Below are positions 31,666 to 41,640 of a stretch of DNA of 64,000 bases, piece by piece. Made by a program: the position numbers and the translations under genes. The stretch covers positions 496,001-560,000 of the forward strand of contig JAVKTQ010000001.1 of the NCBI GenBank assembly GCA_031460455.1. Direction: 5' to 3'. Numbering within the stretch: position 1 is the first letter of the stretch; each line of letters starts with the position of its first letter. The notes under the pieces were generated by a model. It had not been told where the DNA came from. It saw only the letters and a list, made by a program, of their open reading frames with translations, and did no database searches. The stretch comes from Sporomusaceae bacterium (lineage in GTDB: Bacteria; Bacillota; Negativicutes; Sporomusales; UBA7701).

Positions 31666-33693
31666 ATGAACAAAGAACACTTCTCTCTCCGCAAAATCGC
31701 CGGGATCTTCGCCGACAACCCCGCCCTCATCGCCGTCACCAGCATGCCGGACAGGAAATATGTCGAAGTCAACCGCGCCTTCACCGACAGCCTCGGCTAC
31801 ACGCGGGAAGAGACAATCGGCAGGACGATCAACGAAATGGGCCTGATGTCTGCCGATGATCTGGCCGCCATGATCGCCGAAGTGCAGAAAACAGGCAAAA
31901 TCACCGACCTGGAGCTGCAGGTCAAAACCAAGGCCGGCGCCTTCCGCACACTGCTCTTCTCCGGCAACGTCATCGAGAGCGGCGGCGAAAATTACTTTTT
32001 TATGGTCAGCGTCGATATAACCGAACAGCGTTCGCTGCAGCTAAAACTCGCAGAACAGAAGCAAAAGCTCGAGAACGTCATCGAAGGCACCGGCCTGGGA
32101 ACGTGGGAGTGGAACGTCCAGACGGGTGAGACCATCTTCAACGAACGCTGGGCGGAAATCATCGGTTACACCCTCGCCGAGCTCCAGCCGGTCAGCATAG
32201 AAACCTGGCTGCGCTTCATCCATCCGGACGACATCGAAAAATCCCAGGCAGCGCTGCAAAAATGCTTCGCCAGAGAAACCGACGCCTTCGCCTGCGAAAC
32301 GCGCGTAAAACACAAAAACGGCCGCTGGCTATGGATCGCCGACCGGGGAAAGGTCACCGAATGGACCGCCGACGGACGGCCCCTGAAGATGTTCGGCACC
32401 CATGCCGATATCACCCCCCAAAAGAAAGCCGAGGAAGAACTCAAAGAAAGCGAACGGCGTTTCAACCTCGCCCTCGAAGCCACCGACGCCGGCCTGTGGG
32501 ACTGGGACATGAAACGCGACACCGTCTATTACTCCCCGAAGTGGAAAAACATGCTCGGCTACGCCGACCACGAAATCGAGAACACCGTTGCCGGGTGGAA
32601 AAACCTCTGGCACCCCGACGACGCTCCGGCCATCGAAAAAGCGATGGACGACTACCTCCACGGCCGCGCGGCTCGCTACGAAATAAGTCACCGCCTGCGC
32701 CACAAAAACGGCGAGTGGCGGTGGATACTCACCCGCGGCGGCGCCTTGGCCAACAAAAACGGTATCCCCTACCGCTGGATCGGCACCAACATCGACATCA
32801 CCGAAGATAAAAACAGCGCCGACGAACTTGAGCGCTTCTTCTCCGTCAACCTCGACCTCCTCTGCATCGCCGACCTCCAGGGCAACTTCGTCAAAACCAA
32901 CAAAGCCTGGACAGACATCCTCGGCTATTCGCAGGAGGAACTGGAAAACCGCAAGTTCCTAGAATTCGTCCATCCCGACGACCTCGACGCCACTCTGCAG
33001 GCCATGGCCAAGCTCGCCGGCAGAGAACAGGTGCTCAACTTCGTCAACCGTTACCGTACAAAAGACGGCGGCTACCGATATATCGAATGGCGCTCCCACC
33101 CCTACGGCAGCCTCATTTACGCCGCCGCCAGAGACATCACTGAACGCATCGAAACCGAGGAAAGGATCCGCCAGATCTCCCTCCGCGACCCGCTCACCGG
33201 TATCTACAACCGGCGCTTCATCTTCGAACGTCTCGAAACCATCCTCGCCGAGTACCGGCGGACAGGCCGGAGCTTCGCGGTCGCGATGCTCGACATCGAC
33301 CTCTTCAAGGCCATCAACGACCGGTTCGGCCACCTCGCCGGCGACTTCATCCTCCGCGAATTTACCCGGGTGCTCGGCGCCAACCTGCGCCCCTACGACA
33401 TACTTGGCCGCTACGGCGGCGAAGAGTTCATCGTCGTCTCGCCCAGCACCGGTAAAGATCAGGCCGTCGCAATGATGACCCGCGTCCTCGACAAAATCCG
33501 CAAAGCCGTCTTCGATTACAACGGCACCGCTATCAGCTTCACCTTCAGCGGCGGCGTCGTCGATTGTCTGGATTTCGAGGCAAGCGAACTCTCCGCCGAA
33601 AAAATCATCGAAAAAGCCGACAACAGGCTCTATACCGCCAAACAGACCGGCAGAAACAGAATCATCCCAACCCCAAGCCGGCCGTTAGACTGA
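31666..33693 (+). CDS. Multi-PAS diguanylate cyclase
   Basis: The product is 675 aa with no membrane segment. Four PAS domains follow one another: about residues 8-118, 128-255, 262-382 and 385-498; several end in the PAC-type phrase ITEQ/ITPQ/ITED. The GGDEF domain (about 505-670) has the active site GRYGGEEFIVVSP and, five residues before it, RPYD, a complete inhibitory site (RxxD). The Mg site is in AMLDIDLFKAINDRFGH. It makes cyclic di-GMP in response to signals read by the PAS domains, with product feedback. No EAL domain is present. Confidence 0.95.
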   Translation: MNKEHFSLRKIAGIFADNPALIAVTSMPDRKYVEVNRAFTDSLGYTREETIGRTINEMGLMSADDLAAMIAEVQKTGKITDLELQVKTKAGAFRTLLFSGNVIESGGENYFFMVSVDITEQRSLQLKLAEQKQKLENVIEGTGLGTWEWNVQTGETIFNERWAEIIGYTLAELQPVSIETWLRFIHPDDIEKSQAALQKCFARETDAFACETRVKHKNGRWLWIADRGKVTEWTADGRPLKMFGTHADITPQKKAEEELKESERRFNLALEATDAGLWDWDMKRDTVYYSPKWKNMLGYADHEIENTVAGWKNLWHPDDAPAIEKAMDDYLHGRAARYEISHRLRHKNGEWRWILTRGGALANKNGIPYRWIGTNIDITEDKNSADELERFFSVNLDLLCIADLQGNFVKTNKAWTDILGYSQEELENRKFLEFVHPDDLDATLQAMAKLAGREQVLNFVNRYRTKDGGYRYIEWRSHPYGSLIYAAARDITERIETEERIRQISLRDPLTGIYNRRFIFERLETILAEYRRTGRSFAVAMLDIDLFKAINDRFGHLAGDFILREFTRVLGANLRPYDILGRYGGEEFIVVSPSTGKDQAVAMMTRVLDKIRKAVFDYNGTAISFTFSGGVVDCLDFEASELSAEKIIEKADNRLYTAKQTGRNRIIPTPSRPLD

Positions 33694-33773
33694 CGATAAA
33701 AGAACGCCGCAGGGAACACTATTCGGCAAATCCGGCCGCGTATTTTTCCACGGCCGCAAGGAGGCGCCCTGGC

Positions 33774-34127
33774 ATGAAGTCCAAAACCAAAAACACCAAG
33801 CCCCCCAAACCGGTGGCCGGCACCGACCTCGTATCCGTCCGCCGGCAGTGGAACAGCCGGGAGATCGCCCAGGTATACGTCGCCGACGTCGCCAACCCCC
33901 TTTGGGACGTCGCCGGCGGCGGCACAAAGGAAACCGCCCCCGACGCCCTCATCTACGGCCACATCTGGTGCGACGCCCTCGTCTCCGGCAGCGTCGCCCA
34001 CTCCTGCCTCCACGGCACCGCCCCCCACAGCATCAAAATCTGCATCCTCCGTCAGGACAACCCGCCGCGCATCTACAACCACTTCCTCGCCCTCGCCGGA
34101 CCAAAACCGGCCATGTGGCAGCGCTAG
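33774..34127 (+). CDS. Hypothetical protein, 117 aa
   Basis: The ATG follows AAGGAGG 8-9 bases upstream. The N-terminal 20 residues are basic and Pro/Lys-rich (MKSKTKNTKPPKPVAG). The rest is soluble, with three Cys (GHIWCDALVSG, HSCLHGTAPHSIKICILR) and Trp/Tyr-rich strands. The Cys/His set could bind metal, but the spacing fits no motif I know. It lies between the diguanylate cyclase and a MORN protein, both on the plus strand, with no clear operon link. Confidence 0.6.
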   Translation: MKSKTKNTKPPKPVAGTDLVSVRRQWNSREIAQVYVADVANPLWDVAGGGTKETAPDALIYGHIWCDALVSGSVAHSCLHGTAPHSIKICILRQDNPPRIYNHFLALAGPKPAMWQR

Positions 34128-34196
34128 AAGCCCGGCTGCCCGTCCGGCCGCTATTACATACGCCGCTTTGTAATCAGCTCACAAGGAGGTATTGTC

Positions 34197-35285
34197 GTGA
34201 AATCCTTCAGGACCACCATATCTCTCCTCCTAGCCCTCCTCATCCTCGGCACGGCCGCCGCCGCCCTCGCGGCCGCAAGCTGGGCCGTCGACCCCGCCAC
34301 CGGCGGCAAAATCGGCTACGTCCACGACGACTACACCATTACGGCCGCCACCTGGTCCGGGCCGCTCGTCGACGGCAAGGCCGACGGCAAAGGCAGCCTC
34401 ACCCTCACCGTGCGCGCCAACAAAGACGGCGCAACCTACTCCGCCACCGGCGAAGCCGAAATAAAGGGCGGGCTGATGAACGGCCGGGTAATCCTCACCT
34501 GGTCTGACGGCAACTATGTCGACTGCCTGTACGCCGACGGCCAGCGGGTCAAAGGCCTGATGAAGTTACCCTCCGGCGCCGTCTACGAGGGCGAATTCAA
34601 AAACAACTTCTTCCACGGCAAAGGCGCCTACAAATACCCCGACGGCTTCAAATACGAAGGCGACTGGGTCAACGGCACCCCCCACGGCCGCGGCGTCGGC
34701 TACAACCCCGCCGGCAAGGTCGTCCATGACGGCGAATGGAAGGACGGCCAACCGTACTACCCCGTAAAAACCGACAACGTCCTCGGCGTCCCCTGGGGCG
34801 CCACCTTCGAACAGGCCAAAACCGTCCTCCTCAAACGCCCCAACACCATCCGCGTCTCCTTCCTCGACGGCAAAGACGGCGACAACCGCTGGTACTACTT
34901 CGGCGGCCCGTTCGCCGACTTCGCCGACGCCTGGATCTATGTCCACTTCTACCAGGACAAGATGTGGCAAGTGCAGATATCGTGGCCCCTCAAAGACGAC
35001 CAGGTCCACGACCGCTTCGCCGCAATAAAGCAAGGCCTCACCGGCCGCTACGGCCCACCCTCCGAGGAGAAGGGCAAATACCTCGACTCCTACGCCGTTT
35101 GGAATCTGGGCGGCGGCTACTATGTCAACGTCCAGATAAGGCAGAACACCTTCAAAATCGCCGCCGCCGACCCCACCCCGCAGACCCACCCCTTCCGGGT
35201 CATCATCACCTACCATAACCAGGCGGTCGTCGACATTAAGGAAAAAGCCTCGGCCGCCAAGCCGGGCGGCAGCAAGGACTACTGA
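34197..35285 (+). CDS. Secreted MORN-repeat protein with C-terminal domain
   Basis: The product is 362 aa, with GTG start after CAAGGAGGTAT. The signal peptide spans residues 1-26 (TTISLLLALLILGTAAA). Residues 60-180 carry four to five MORN repeats, including GAVYEGEFKNN, GFKYEGDWVNG and HDGEWKDGQ. Residues 190-350 form a separate domain that starts VLGVPWGATFEQAKTVLL and has WYYFGGPFADFADAWIYVHF; this looks like small periplasmic domains that track sequence GVPWG(A/S)T. It resembles the protein at 11418 in its repeats only. Confidence 0.8.
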   Translation: MKSFRTTISLLLALLILGTAAAALAAASWAVDPATGGKIGYVHDDYTITAATWSGPLVDGKADGKGSLTLTVRANKDGATYSATGEAEIKGGLMNGRVILTWSDGNYVDCLYADGQRVKGLMKLPSGAVYEGEFKNNFFHGKGAYKYPDGFKYEGDWVNGTPHGRGVGYNPAGKVVHDGEWKDGQPYYPVKTDNVLGVPWGATFEQAKTVLLKRPNTIRVSFLDGKDGDNRWYYFGGPFADFADAWIYVHFYQDKMWQVQISWPLKDDQVHDRFAAIKQGLTGRYGPPSEEKGKYLDSYAVWNLGGGYYVNVQIRQNTFKIAAADPTPQTHPFRVIITYHNQAVVDIKEKASAAKPGGSKDY

Positions 35286-35301
35286 TTTACGCCCCGCAAA
35301 C

Positions 35302-35349
35302 AACAAAGTTCGCACCTGCCGACCGGCAGAATGCGAACTTTGTTGTTTC
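35302..35349 (+). terminator. Intrinsic terminator after the second MORN gene
   Basis: A 13-bp stem AACAAAGTTCGCA/TGCGAACTTTGTT (35302-35314 and 35332-35344) encloses a smaller CTGCCG/CGGCAG hairpin; GTTT follows. Confidence 0.82.
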
Positions 35350-35424
35350 CTGGCAGGAAATTCCCAAATTCGCAAGAATTACCATATTAAAGTTATGCTC
35401 GGGAGAGGAAAGGTGCTCCCTGTA

Positions 35425-37713
35425 ATGCAATACCCACATAGTTATCGCCGCTGGTGCGCACAGGCCTTAACCCGCCTCTTCGCCCTCACCCTTCTCCTCG
35501 CCCTTCCGGCCGCCCCGCTGGCGGCGGGGCAAAGCGCGGCCGCCTCTCCCGTTAAAAGCAAAGTCCTCCTCCTCTACACGCAAAGCATGGACTCCTCCTT
35601 CAACATCGCTTTTACCGCCGGCTTCAAACAGCGCCTGGCAGCGGACGACTCTCGCGAATTCGAATATTTCTCCGAAAATCTCGAAGTCCTGTCCTATTCC
35701 CCCAACGACACCGTCGCCCGCGCCATCGCGGAAGTCCTCCGCCAAAAATACCGCTACTCCCGCCCCGACATAATCGTCGTCCACTCCCCCGTCGGGATCC
35801 GCTTCCTCGATACCTATTGCGACGACATCTTCGGCGACACGCCGGTCCTCGCCTTCAGCACCCTGACGCTCGACATCACCCCCGCTCTGCTGCATCCCAA
35901 CCGGACCTATTGCATCCCGGCTTTCGACCCGCTCAAAAACGCCGCCCTCATCCTCGAACTCGTGCCGGCCGTCGAGCGGCTGTACGTGGTGCTGGGCCGC
36001 TCCGAAGCCGAGCGGGACCTTCGCGAAGAACTGCCACGACGGCTAGCCCCCCTCGCCGGCCAGGTGGCGATAAATTATCTCGACTACCTGGCCCTCCCCG
36101 AGCTAATCGACCACCTTGCCGCCCTCGACAAACCGGCCGCCGTCCTGTTCGTCGACTTCGCCCGCGACAACTACGGCTCCCCGCTCGTCCCGGCCCAGAT
36201 AGCGCGCAGCCTCGCCGCAGCCTCGCCGGCGCCCGTTTTCGGCAGCTACTCCACCCACATCGGCGACGGCGGCGCCGTCGGCGGCTACGTCCTCAATATC
36301 GGCAGCCTCGGCCGGGCGGTCGGCGAAAAAGCCCTCGCCATCCTCCAGGGCCGCACCGCGCCCGGAACCCTGGAAACGCTCGACATCGCCGAATACCGCT
36401 TCGACGCGGCCGAGCTACAGCGTTGGTCGATCGGCGAAAGCACACTCCCGGCCGGCAGCATCGTGATAAACAGGCGGCCTTCCCTTTGGCAGACCCATAA
36501 ATGGTCCATCATCGTTACCAGCCTGTTCGCGCTCGCCGTCGTCAGCCTGCTGGTGGCCCTCATCGCCCTCCACAGCCGGCGGCGGCTCGCGGCCGAACGG
36601 CGGGCGCTGCTCGGCGAGGCGCTGCTCGGCAGGCAGGAAGAGATCATCCGCGAACGCACCAGCGAACTCATCGAGGCCGAGGAACGCTTCCGGGGCATAT
36701 TCCACCACAGCCCGGCGATGATCGCCATCTACAGCATGGTCGACGACCGGCACGTCGAAGCCAACCGGAAATACCTCGACACCCTCGGCTACACACGCGA
36801 CGAAGTCAGCGGCCGCACCGCCAAGGATCTCGGCATCAGGGTCAATCTTGACGAACGTAAGGCAGCGAAACTCCTCCACACCCTGCGCACCGCCGGCGAA
36901 CTGCCTCTCGCGGAATATAAGCTCAGAACGAAAACCGGCAAGCTGGTAACCGTAATGACCACCACCACCCTCGTCCATATCGGCGACGAACCGTGCCGCA
37001 TCGCCATCATGCAGGACATCTCCAAAGAAAAGCTGCTCGAAGCCGACATGGCCCGCCTCGACCGCCTCAACCTCGTCGGCGAGATGGCCGCCGGCATCGG
37101 CCACGAAGTCCGCAACCCCATGACGACCGTCCGCGGCTACCTGCAGCTGTTCCAGCGGAAAAACGAACTCGCCGGGTACAAATCCCAACTGGCGATGATG
37201 ATCGACGAGCTGGACCGCGCCAACAGCATCATCAGCGAATTTCTCTCCCTCGCCAAAAACAAAACCTCCGACCTCAAGCCCGGCAGCCTCAACGACGCCC
37301 TCGCCGCCATCTTGCCGCTCCTGCAGGCCGATGCCCTGCGCACCGGCCACTCCGTCGAACTCAGAACCAGCCCCGTCCCCTCCATCTTATTCGACGAAAA
37401 AGAGCTCCGCCAGTTGGTGCTCAACCTCACCCGCAACGCCCTGGAAGCAATGCCGGGCGGCGGCGTCGTCACCATCGCCACCAGCCCGGCGGCAGAAGGC
37501 CGGATCGTCCTCGCCGTCAGCGACACCGGCCGCGGCATCCCCAAAAGCGTCATCAAAAAAATCGGCACCCCCTTCTTCACCACCAAAGACAACGGCACCG
37601 GCCTCGGCCTGTCGGTATGCTACCGTATCGCCCAGCGCCACCGCGCCGCCGTCGACTTCGCCACCGGCATGGACGGCACCACCTTTTACGTCAGATTCCC
37701 GGTCAAACCTTAA
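35425..37713 (+). CDS. Sensor histidine kinase with periplasmic-binding-like sensor and PAS domain
   Basis: The product is 762 aa from ATG at 35425 (AAAGGTG upstream); GTG at 35413 is an alternative. A signal segment (LFALTLLLALPAAPLAA) is followed by a two-lobed domain of the ABC-substrate-binding type (about residues 45-330), a membrane helix (IIVTSLFALAVVSLLVALIA), a PAS domain (about 415-530), HisKA with GEMAAGIGHEVRNPMTTVRG, and HATPase_c with NLTRNALEAM and GTGLGLSVCYRIA. The HisKA text is close to that of sporulation-type kinases. No response regulator is adjacent, which also fits an orphan kinase. Confidence 0.9.
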   Translation: MQYPHSYRRWCAQALTRLFALTLLLALPAAPLAAGQSAAASPVKSKVLLLYTQSMDSSFNIAFTAGFKQRLAADDSREFEYFSENLEVLSYSPNDTVARAIAEVLRQKYRYSRPDIIVVHSPVGIRFLDTYCDDIFGDTPVLAFSTLTLDITPALLHPNRTYCIPAFDPLKNAALILELVPAVERLYVVLGRSEAERDLREELPRRLAPLAGQVAINYLDYLALPELIDHLAALDKPAAVLFVDFARDNYGSPLVPAQIARSLAAASPAPVFGSYSTHIGDGGAVGGYVLNIGSLGRAVGEKALAILQGRTAPGTLETLDIAEYRFDAAELQRWSIGESTLPAGSIVINRRPSLWQTHKWSIIVTSLFALAVVSLLVALIALHSRRRLAAERRALLGEALLGRQEEIIRERTSELIEAEERFRGIFHHSPAMIAIYSMVDDRHVEANRKYLDTLGYTRDEVSGRTAKDLGIRVNLDERKAAKLLHTLRTAGELPLAEYKLRTKTGKLVTVMTTTTLVHIGDEPCRIAIMQDISKEKLLEADMARLDRLNLVGEMAAGIGHEVRNPMTTVRGYLQLFQRKNELAGYKSQLAMMIDELDRANSIISEFLSLAKNKTSDLKPGSLNDALAAILPLLQADALRTGHSVELRTSPVPSILFDEKELRQLVLNLTRNALEAMPGGGVVTIATSPAAEGRIVLAVSDTGRGIPKSVIKKIGTPFFTTKDNGTGLGLSVCYRIAQRHRAAVDFATGMDGTTFYVRFPVKP

Positions 37714-37781
37714 GCCGCGCGCCATGCCGCCGCGCTGCAATCACGCGCCAGCGAAAAAAATCCGAAAGGCAGGTCGAAGCA

Positions 37782-38216
37782 ATGACCCTCTACACCATCG
37801 GCTCCGGGAAAAAATCCGCCCGCGACTTCTTCACCCTCCTGCAGCAAAACGGCGTCAGCAGGCTCATCGATATCCGCCTCAACAACACCTCCCAACTCGC
37901 CGGCTACACCAAAAAACCCGATCTCGAATACCTCCTCGACGCCATCGCCGGCATCGACTACCTCCACCTGACCGACTTCGCCCCCACCGAAAGCCTCATG
38001 GACGGCTACAAAACAAAAAAAATCAGCTGGCCCGAGTACGAAAGCGAGTACGCCCGCCTGCTCGAAGAGCGCCAGGCTCTGCGTAAAACCGACCCTGCCC
38101 TCTTCGCCGGCGCCTGCCTGCTGTGCAGCGAACCCGCAGCCACGCGCTGCCACCGGCGGCTGCTCGCCGAGCGCCTCGCGGCGCTCATCCCCGGCCTCGA
38201 AATCGTCCACCTGTAA
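37782..38216 (+). CDS. DUF488 family protein
   Basis: The product is 144 aa. It opens with LYTIGSGKKSARDFFTLLQQ, has IDIRLNNTS near residue 30 and the conserved CSEPAATRCHRRLLAERL near residue 112, all typical of DUF488. Biochemical function is not known to me. The ATG has a moderate site (AAAGGCAGG). It lies 68 bases after the kinase gene and ends at its own terminator. Confidence 0.85.
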   Translation: MTLYTIGSGKKSARDFFTLLQQNGVSRLIDIRLNNTSQLAGYTKKPDLEYLLDAIAGIDYLHLTDFAPTESLMDGYKTKKISWPEYESEYARLLEERQALRKTDPALFAGACLLCSEPAATRCHRRLLAERLAALIPGLEIVHL

Positions 38217-38230
38217 ACCGATAAACAATC

Positions 38231-38258
38231 GAAAAACCGCGGAAATCGCGGTTTTTCG
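38231..38258 (+). terminator. Intrinsic terminator after the DUF488 gene
   Basis: A perfect 11-bp stem GAAAAACCGCG/CGCGGTTTTTC (38231-38241 and 38247-38257). Confidence 0.85.
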
Positions 38259-38436
38259 TCTTTAGTGACCGCGGGCGGCGTGCGCGGATTTTCCGCCGGC
38301 AATCGCGTTTGGCGGCGTATTACGCGCCAATCGGCCGGTTGTAATCCGCCCGTCCGGCAGCTATAATTAGTCTGAATTCCGGCCGGCGGCGCAATTTCCC
38401 AGGCGACCCGCCGCGGCCGACCCGAGAGGCGCACCG

Positions 38437-39597
38437 ATGTCCTTACTGCCGAACCTGTTCGCCAACCGCCAGTTCCAGATCATCGTCATCGTCCAGATGA
38501 TGATGGTCTTCAGCAACAACCTGCTTAACCCCGTTCTGCCGGTGCACTTCAAAACCACAGGCCTGAGCGAATCCCAGATCGGCTTCGCCATGGGTATCGT
38601 CTCGCTCGGCGCCCTGCTGCTCCGCCCCTGGTCGGGGATGAGCGCCGACGTGCGCGGCAGCCGGTTCACGCTGCAGATCGGCCAGATCCTCACAATTACG
38701 GGGTTGGCGGCCTACCTGTGGGCAACCGGGTTCTGGCCCCTGCTCCTCGTGCGCTTCTGGCAGGGGATCGCCATGTCCTTCTACGGCACCGGCGCCATCA
38801 CCTTCGCCAGCACGGTGGGCACGCGCGAACACGCCACCGCCGCCATCGCCTACTTCTCCCTCTTCACCATGATCGGCCTCGGCATCGGCACCAGCGCCGG
38901 CCCCTTCGTCTACCAGGCCGCCGGCTTCACGTCCCTGATCGCCGTCAGTCTGACAGTCTCCCTCTGCGCCCTGGCGGTAATATGGTTCGGCTCCAAACCG
39001 GCCCCCGCTCGCGCGGGCGACGCCCGGGCCCCTTTCCGCGCCGTCCTGGCCGCCAAAATCGTCCTCGCCCCGTCCGTCTGCCTGTTCGCCTCCAACTTTG
39101 CCCTCGGCACCATGTTCACCTTCGTCCCCCTGCTCGCCCTGGCCCACGGCATCGGCGGCTTCTCCGTCTTCTTCGTCGCCTTCAGTCTCGCCGTCGTCCT
39201 CGCCCGTCTGGGCGTCCAGACCGTCAATGAATGGCTCAGCCCCGTCAAAACCTCCGTCTGCGCCAGCCTCCTCAACGCCGCCAGCGCCTTCCTGCTCGCC
39301 GCCGCCCCCTGCCCGACCGTCTTCGCCGTCGCCGGCGTCCTCGTCGGCTTCGGCTTCGGAACCATCTACCCCACCCTGGCCGGCTTCCTCGTGCAAAACG
39401 TCAAAGAAGCCAACAAAGGCTCCGCCCTCAGCATCCTCTCCGGTGCGGGCGACGTCGGCAACGCCCTCGGCGCTTCCGTCCTCGGCGTTGTCGCCCAGGC
39501 GTTCGGCTTTACGGCCGTCTTCACCGCCGCCGCCGCCGTCATCCTCGTCTGCGCGCTCTACTTCCACCTCGCCCTGCGCGCGCACGCGCCGCGGTAG
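38437..39597 (+). CDS. MFS transporter
   Basis: The product is 386 aa with twelve membrane helices. The loop 2-3 motif is GMSADVRGSRFTL, a variant of the MFS A-motif, and the opening FQIIVIVQMMMVFSNNLLNP is of the drug:H+ antiporter-1/YfcJ-like type. Substrate unknown; efflux is most likely. The ATG has CGAGAGGCG upstream. It stands alone between two terminators, so no partner gene helps. Confidence 0.85.
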   Translation: MSLLPNLFANRQFQIIVIVQMMMVFSNNLLNPVLPVHFKTTGLSESQIGFAMGIVSLGALLLRPWSGMSADVRGSRFTLQIGQILTITGLAAYLWATGFWPLLLVRFWQGIAMSFYGTGAITFASTVGTREHATAAIAYFSLFTMIGLGIGTSAGPFVYQAAGFTSLIAVSLTVSLCALAVIWFGSKPAPARAGDARAPFRAVLAAKIVLAPSVCLFASNFALGTMFTFVPLLALAHGIGGFSVFFVAFSLAVVLARLGVQTVNEWLSPVKTSVCASLLNAASAFLLAAAPCPTVFAVAGVLVGFGFGTIYPTLAGFLVQNVKEANKGSALSILSGAGDVGNALGASVLGVVAQAFGFTAVFTAAAAVILVCALYFHLALRAHAPR

Positions 39598-39630
39598 TCC
39601 GCCCCCGCCGCAGCATAAACTCCGCAAACG

Positions 39631-39660
39631 AAAAACCTGCGAATCTCGCAGGTTTTTTTC
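39631..39660. terminator. Bidirectional terminator
   Basis: AAAAACCTGCGA/TCGCAGGTTTTTTT (39631-39659) lies between the convergent MFS gene and the sigma-54 activator gene. Confidence 0.9.
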
Positions 39661-39673
39661 CGTATCGCCGCCC

Positions 39674-41581
39674 TTACCCGTTCTTTTCCTTGTCCAGGCG
39701 ATAAGCGACCTGATAATACTTTATATCGTACCCCTTCTGAGTCAGCACCCTGGCGATCTTCCGCGCCCCCATACCCAGCTTCCGGAACTCCCCGACCAGC
39801 GCCCACACATCCGCAGCCGGCTGAGCCGCGGCAGCCTCCGGCTTACTGGCGACATTCACCACCTCCGCCACCTGCCGTCTGCCGATTTCCGCCCCCGGCG
39901 ACAACAGCACCAGTCGCTCCACCACATTGGCCAGCTCCCGCACATTGCCGAACCACGGGTATTCCCGCAGCGCCCCGATCGCCTCCGGAGAAATGCTCTT
40001 CACCGGCGGCCGGTGCGTCGACAGCCTGCGGACGAAATGCTCCGCCAGGCGCCCGATATCCTCCGGACGCTCCCGCAGCGGCGGCAGATGCAGCGGCAGC
40101 ACGTTGAGCCGGTAATAAAGATCCTCCCGGAACCTGTTGACCGCCACAAGACGGGTCAAATCCTTATTGGTCGCCACCAATATACGGACATTGACCATAT
40201 TGATCTTGTCGCCCCCAAGCCTCATAACCTCTTTCTCCTGGATCATCCTCAGGATGCGGGTCTGCAGCGAAAGCGGCATCTCGCCGATCTCGTCGAGAAA
40301 CAGCGTCCCGCGGTGGGCGAGTTCGACCAGGCCGATCTTGCCGCCCTTCTTCGCCCCCGAAAACGCACCCTCCTCATACCCGAACAACTCGCTCTCCAGC
40401 AGGCTTTCCGGCAGCGCGGCGCAGTTGACGGCCACGAAAGGCGCGTCGCGGCGCGAACTGAGGTTGTGAATGCTCTGGGCGAAAAGCTCCTTGCCGGTGC
40501 CCGTCTCCCCCGTGATCATCACCGTCGAATCGGTTGCCGCATACGTGCGGGCGAGCTCCTTCGCCTTCCGCAGCGCGGGGGAATCGCCGACAATCTGGTT
40601 AAGATGGAACTTGGCCGTCAGACCCTTATCGTAAAGCTTCCGGCGGATAGACTGCTCGAACTTCTGCAGCTGCGACACCTCCTGGAAAGTCGCCACGACG
40701 CCGGTAACCTGATCGCCCGTCTTTATCGGGATGCGCTTCGTGGCGATCTGCCGTTTGCCGATTATCTGCAGCTCGCCGATCTCCGGCTCGCCGGTGCTCA
40801 GCACCTGGGGCAGGCGCGTATTGGGAATGACGTCCGTCACCGGCCGTCCGGCCGCCCGGTCCTGACCGAACCCGAAGATACCCTCCGCCGCCTTGTTGAA
40901 AAGCGTTATGCGGGCGGCATCATCGACCGCGATTATGCCGTCGGTCGACGAATCGATTATCGTCCGCAGCATCTCCGTCCGGGCCTGTTCCTTCCTGCGC
41001 ACCCTGACGACCGACTCCGCCTCCCTGATCGCCTTATAGATCGACGCCTTGCCCGACTCGATCAAAATGCACGATATCCCGGCCGAATTGGCGAACCTTA
41101 TCGCCAGCGCGTCGCCCACCAGGATCCGGATGCCTTCCCTGATGGCCTGCTTCATCCCCGCATCGTCGCAATCGTCGAGAATCGTAACCTGACGGAGCTG
41201 GGTGCCCAGAAAATCGTACAGGCTCTCGCACTCGTAAATAACATTCCTGAACCCCGCCAGGCCGATCGTCGACGCGTCTTTCCCCGCCTTGTTGAACGCG
41301 CTCAGCATATCGAGCGCCGTCACCTCGATCTCGACCACGGGGATATCGGTATGCTCGGCGATATACGCCGCCGTGCCGCCGCGGCTGACAATCACCTCCG
41401 CTCCCCACTCCTGCGCCTTGCGCAGCTCGACCAGGCTGTTCTGAAACCCGGTGACGTCGCAGTGGGAAGTCGATACCGCGACATCGCAGTTGGCAAGTTC
41501 GCGAGCCCTCTCGGCCACCACCTGCTCAGCCACCTTCTGCATCGCAACGAACGGCGTGATAATCCACATCTTTGTCTTCAT
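39674..41581 (-). CDS. Sigma-54-dependent activator with PrpR-type sensor domain
   Basis: The product is 635 aa. The N-terminal PrpR_N-like domain (residues 1-190) contains EVIVSRGGTAAYIA and NAAG-type helices; a PAS domain follows (about 205-310). The AAA+ domain (about 325-560) has Walker A GETGTGKE, the sigma-54 contact loop GAFSGA (the usual T is S), and FLDEIGEMPLSLQ. A C-terminal helix-turn-helix (GMGARKIARVLTQKGYDIKY) completes it. Ligand unknown. It is divergent from larA-kdgT, whose upstream region carries a -24/-12 promoter and a dyad, so it probably activates them. Confidence 0.93.
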   Translation of the reverse strand: MKTKMWIITPFVAMQKVAEQVVAERARELANCDVAVSTSHCDVTGFQNSLVELRKAQEWGAEVIVSRGGTAAYIAEHTDIPVVEIEVTALDMLSAFNKAGKDASTIGLAGFRNVIYECESLYDFLGTQLRQVTILDDCDDAGMKQAIREGIRILVGDALAIRFANSAGISCILIESGKASIYKAIREAESVVRVRRKEQARTEMLRTIIDSSTDGIIAVDDAARITLFNKAAEGIFGFGQDRAAGRPVTDVIPNTRLPQVLSTGEPEIGELQIIGKRQIATKRIPIKTGDQVTGVVATFQEVSQLQKFEQSIRRKLYDKGLTAKFHLNQIVGDSPALRKAKELARTYAATDSTVMITGETGTGKELFAQSIHNLSSRRDAPFVAVNCAALPESLLESELFGYEEGAFSGAKKGGKIGLVELAHRGTLFLDEIGEMPLSLQTRILRMIQEKEVMRLGGDKINMVNVRILVATNKDLTRLVAVNRFREDLYYRLNVLPLHLPPLRERPEDIGRLAEHFVRRLSTHRPPVKSISPEAIGALREYPWFGNVRELANVVERLVLLSPGAEIGRRQVAEVVNVASKPEAAAAQPAADVWALVGEFRKLGMGARKIARVLTQKGYDIKYYQVAYRLDKEKNG

Positions 41582-41640
41582 GCCGGCAATCCTCTCCCGA
41601 TATTCTCTCCCCTCAATTATACACCAATAACGGCGCCAAA

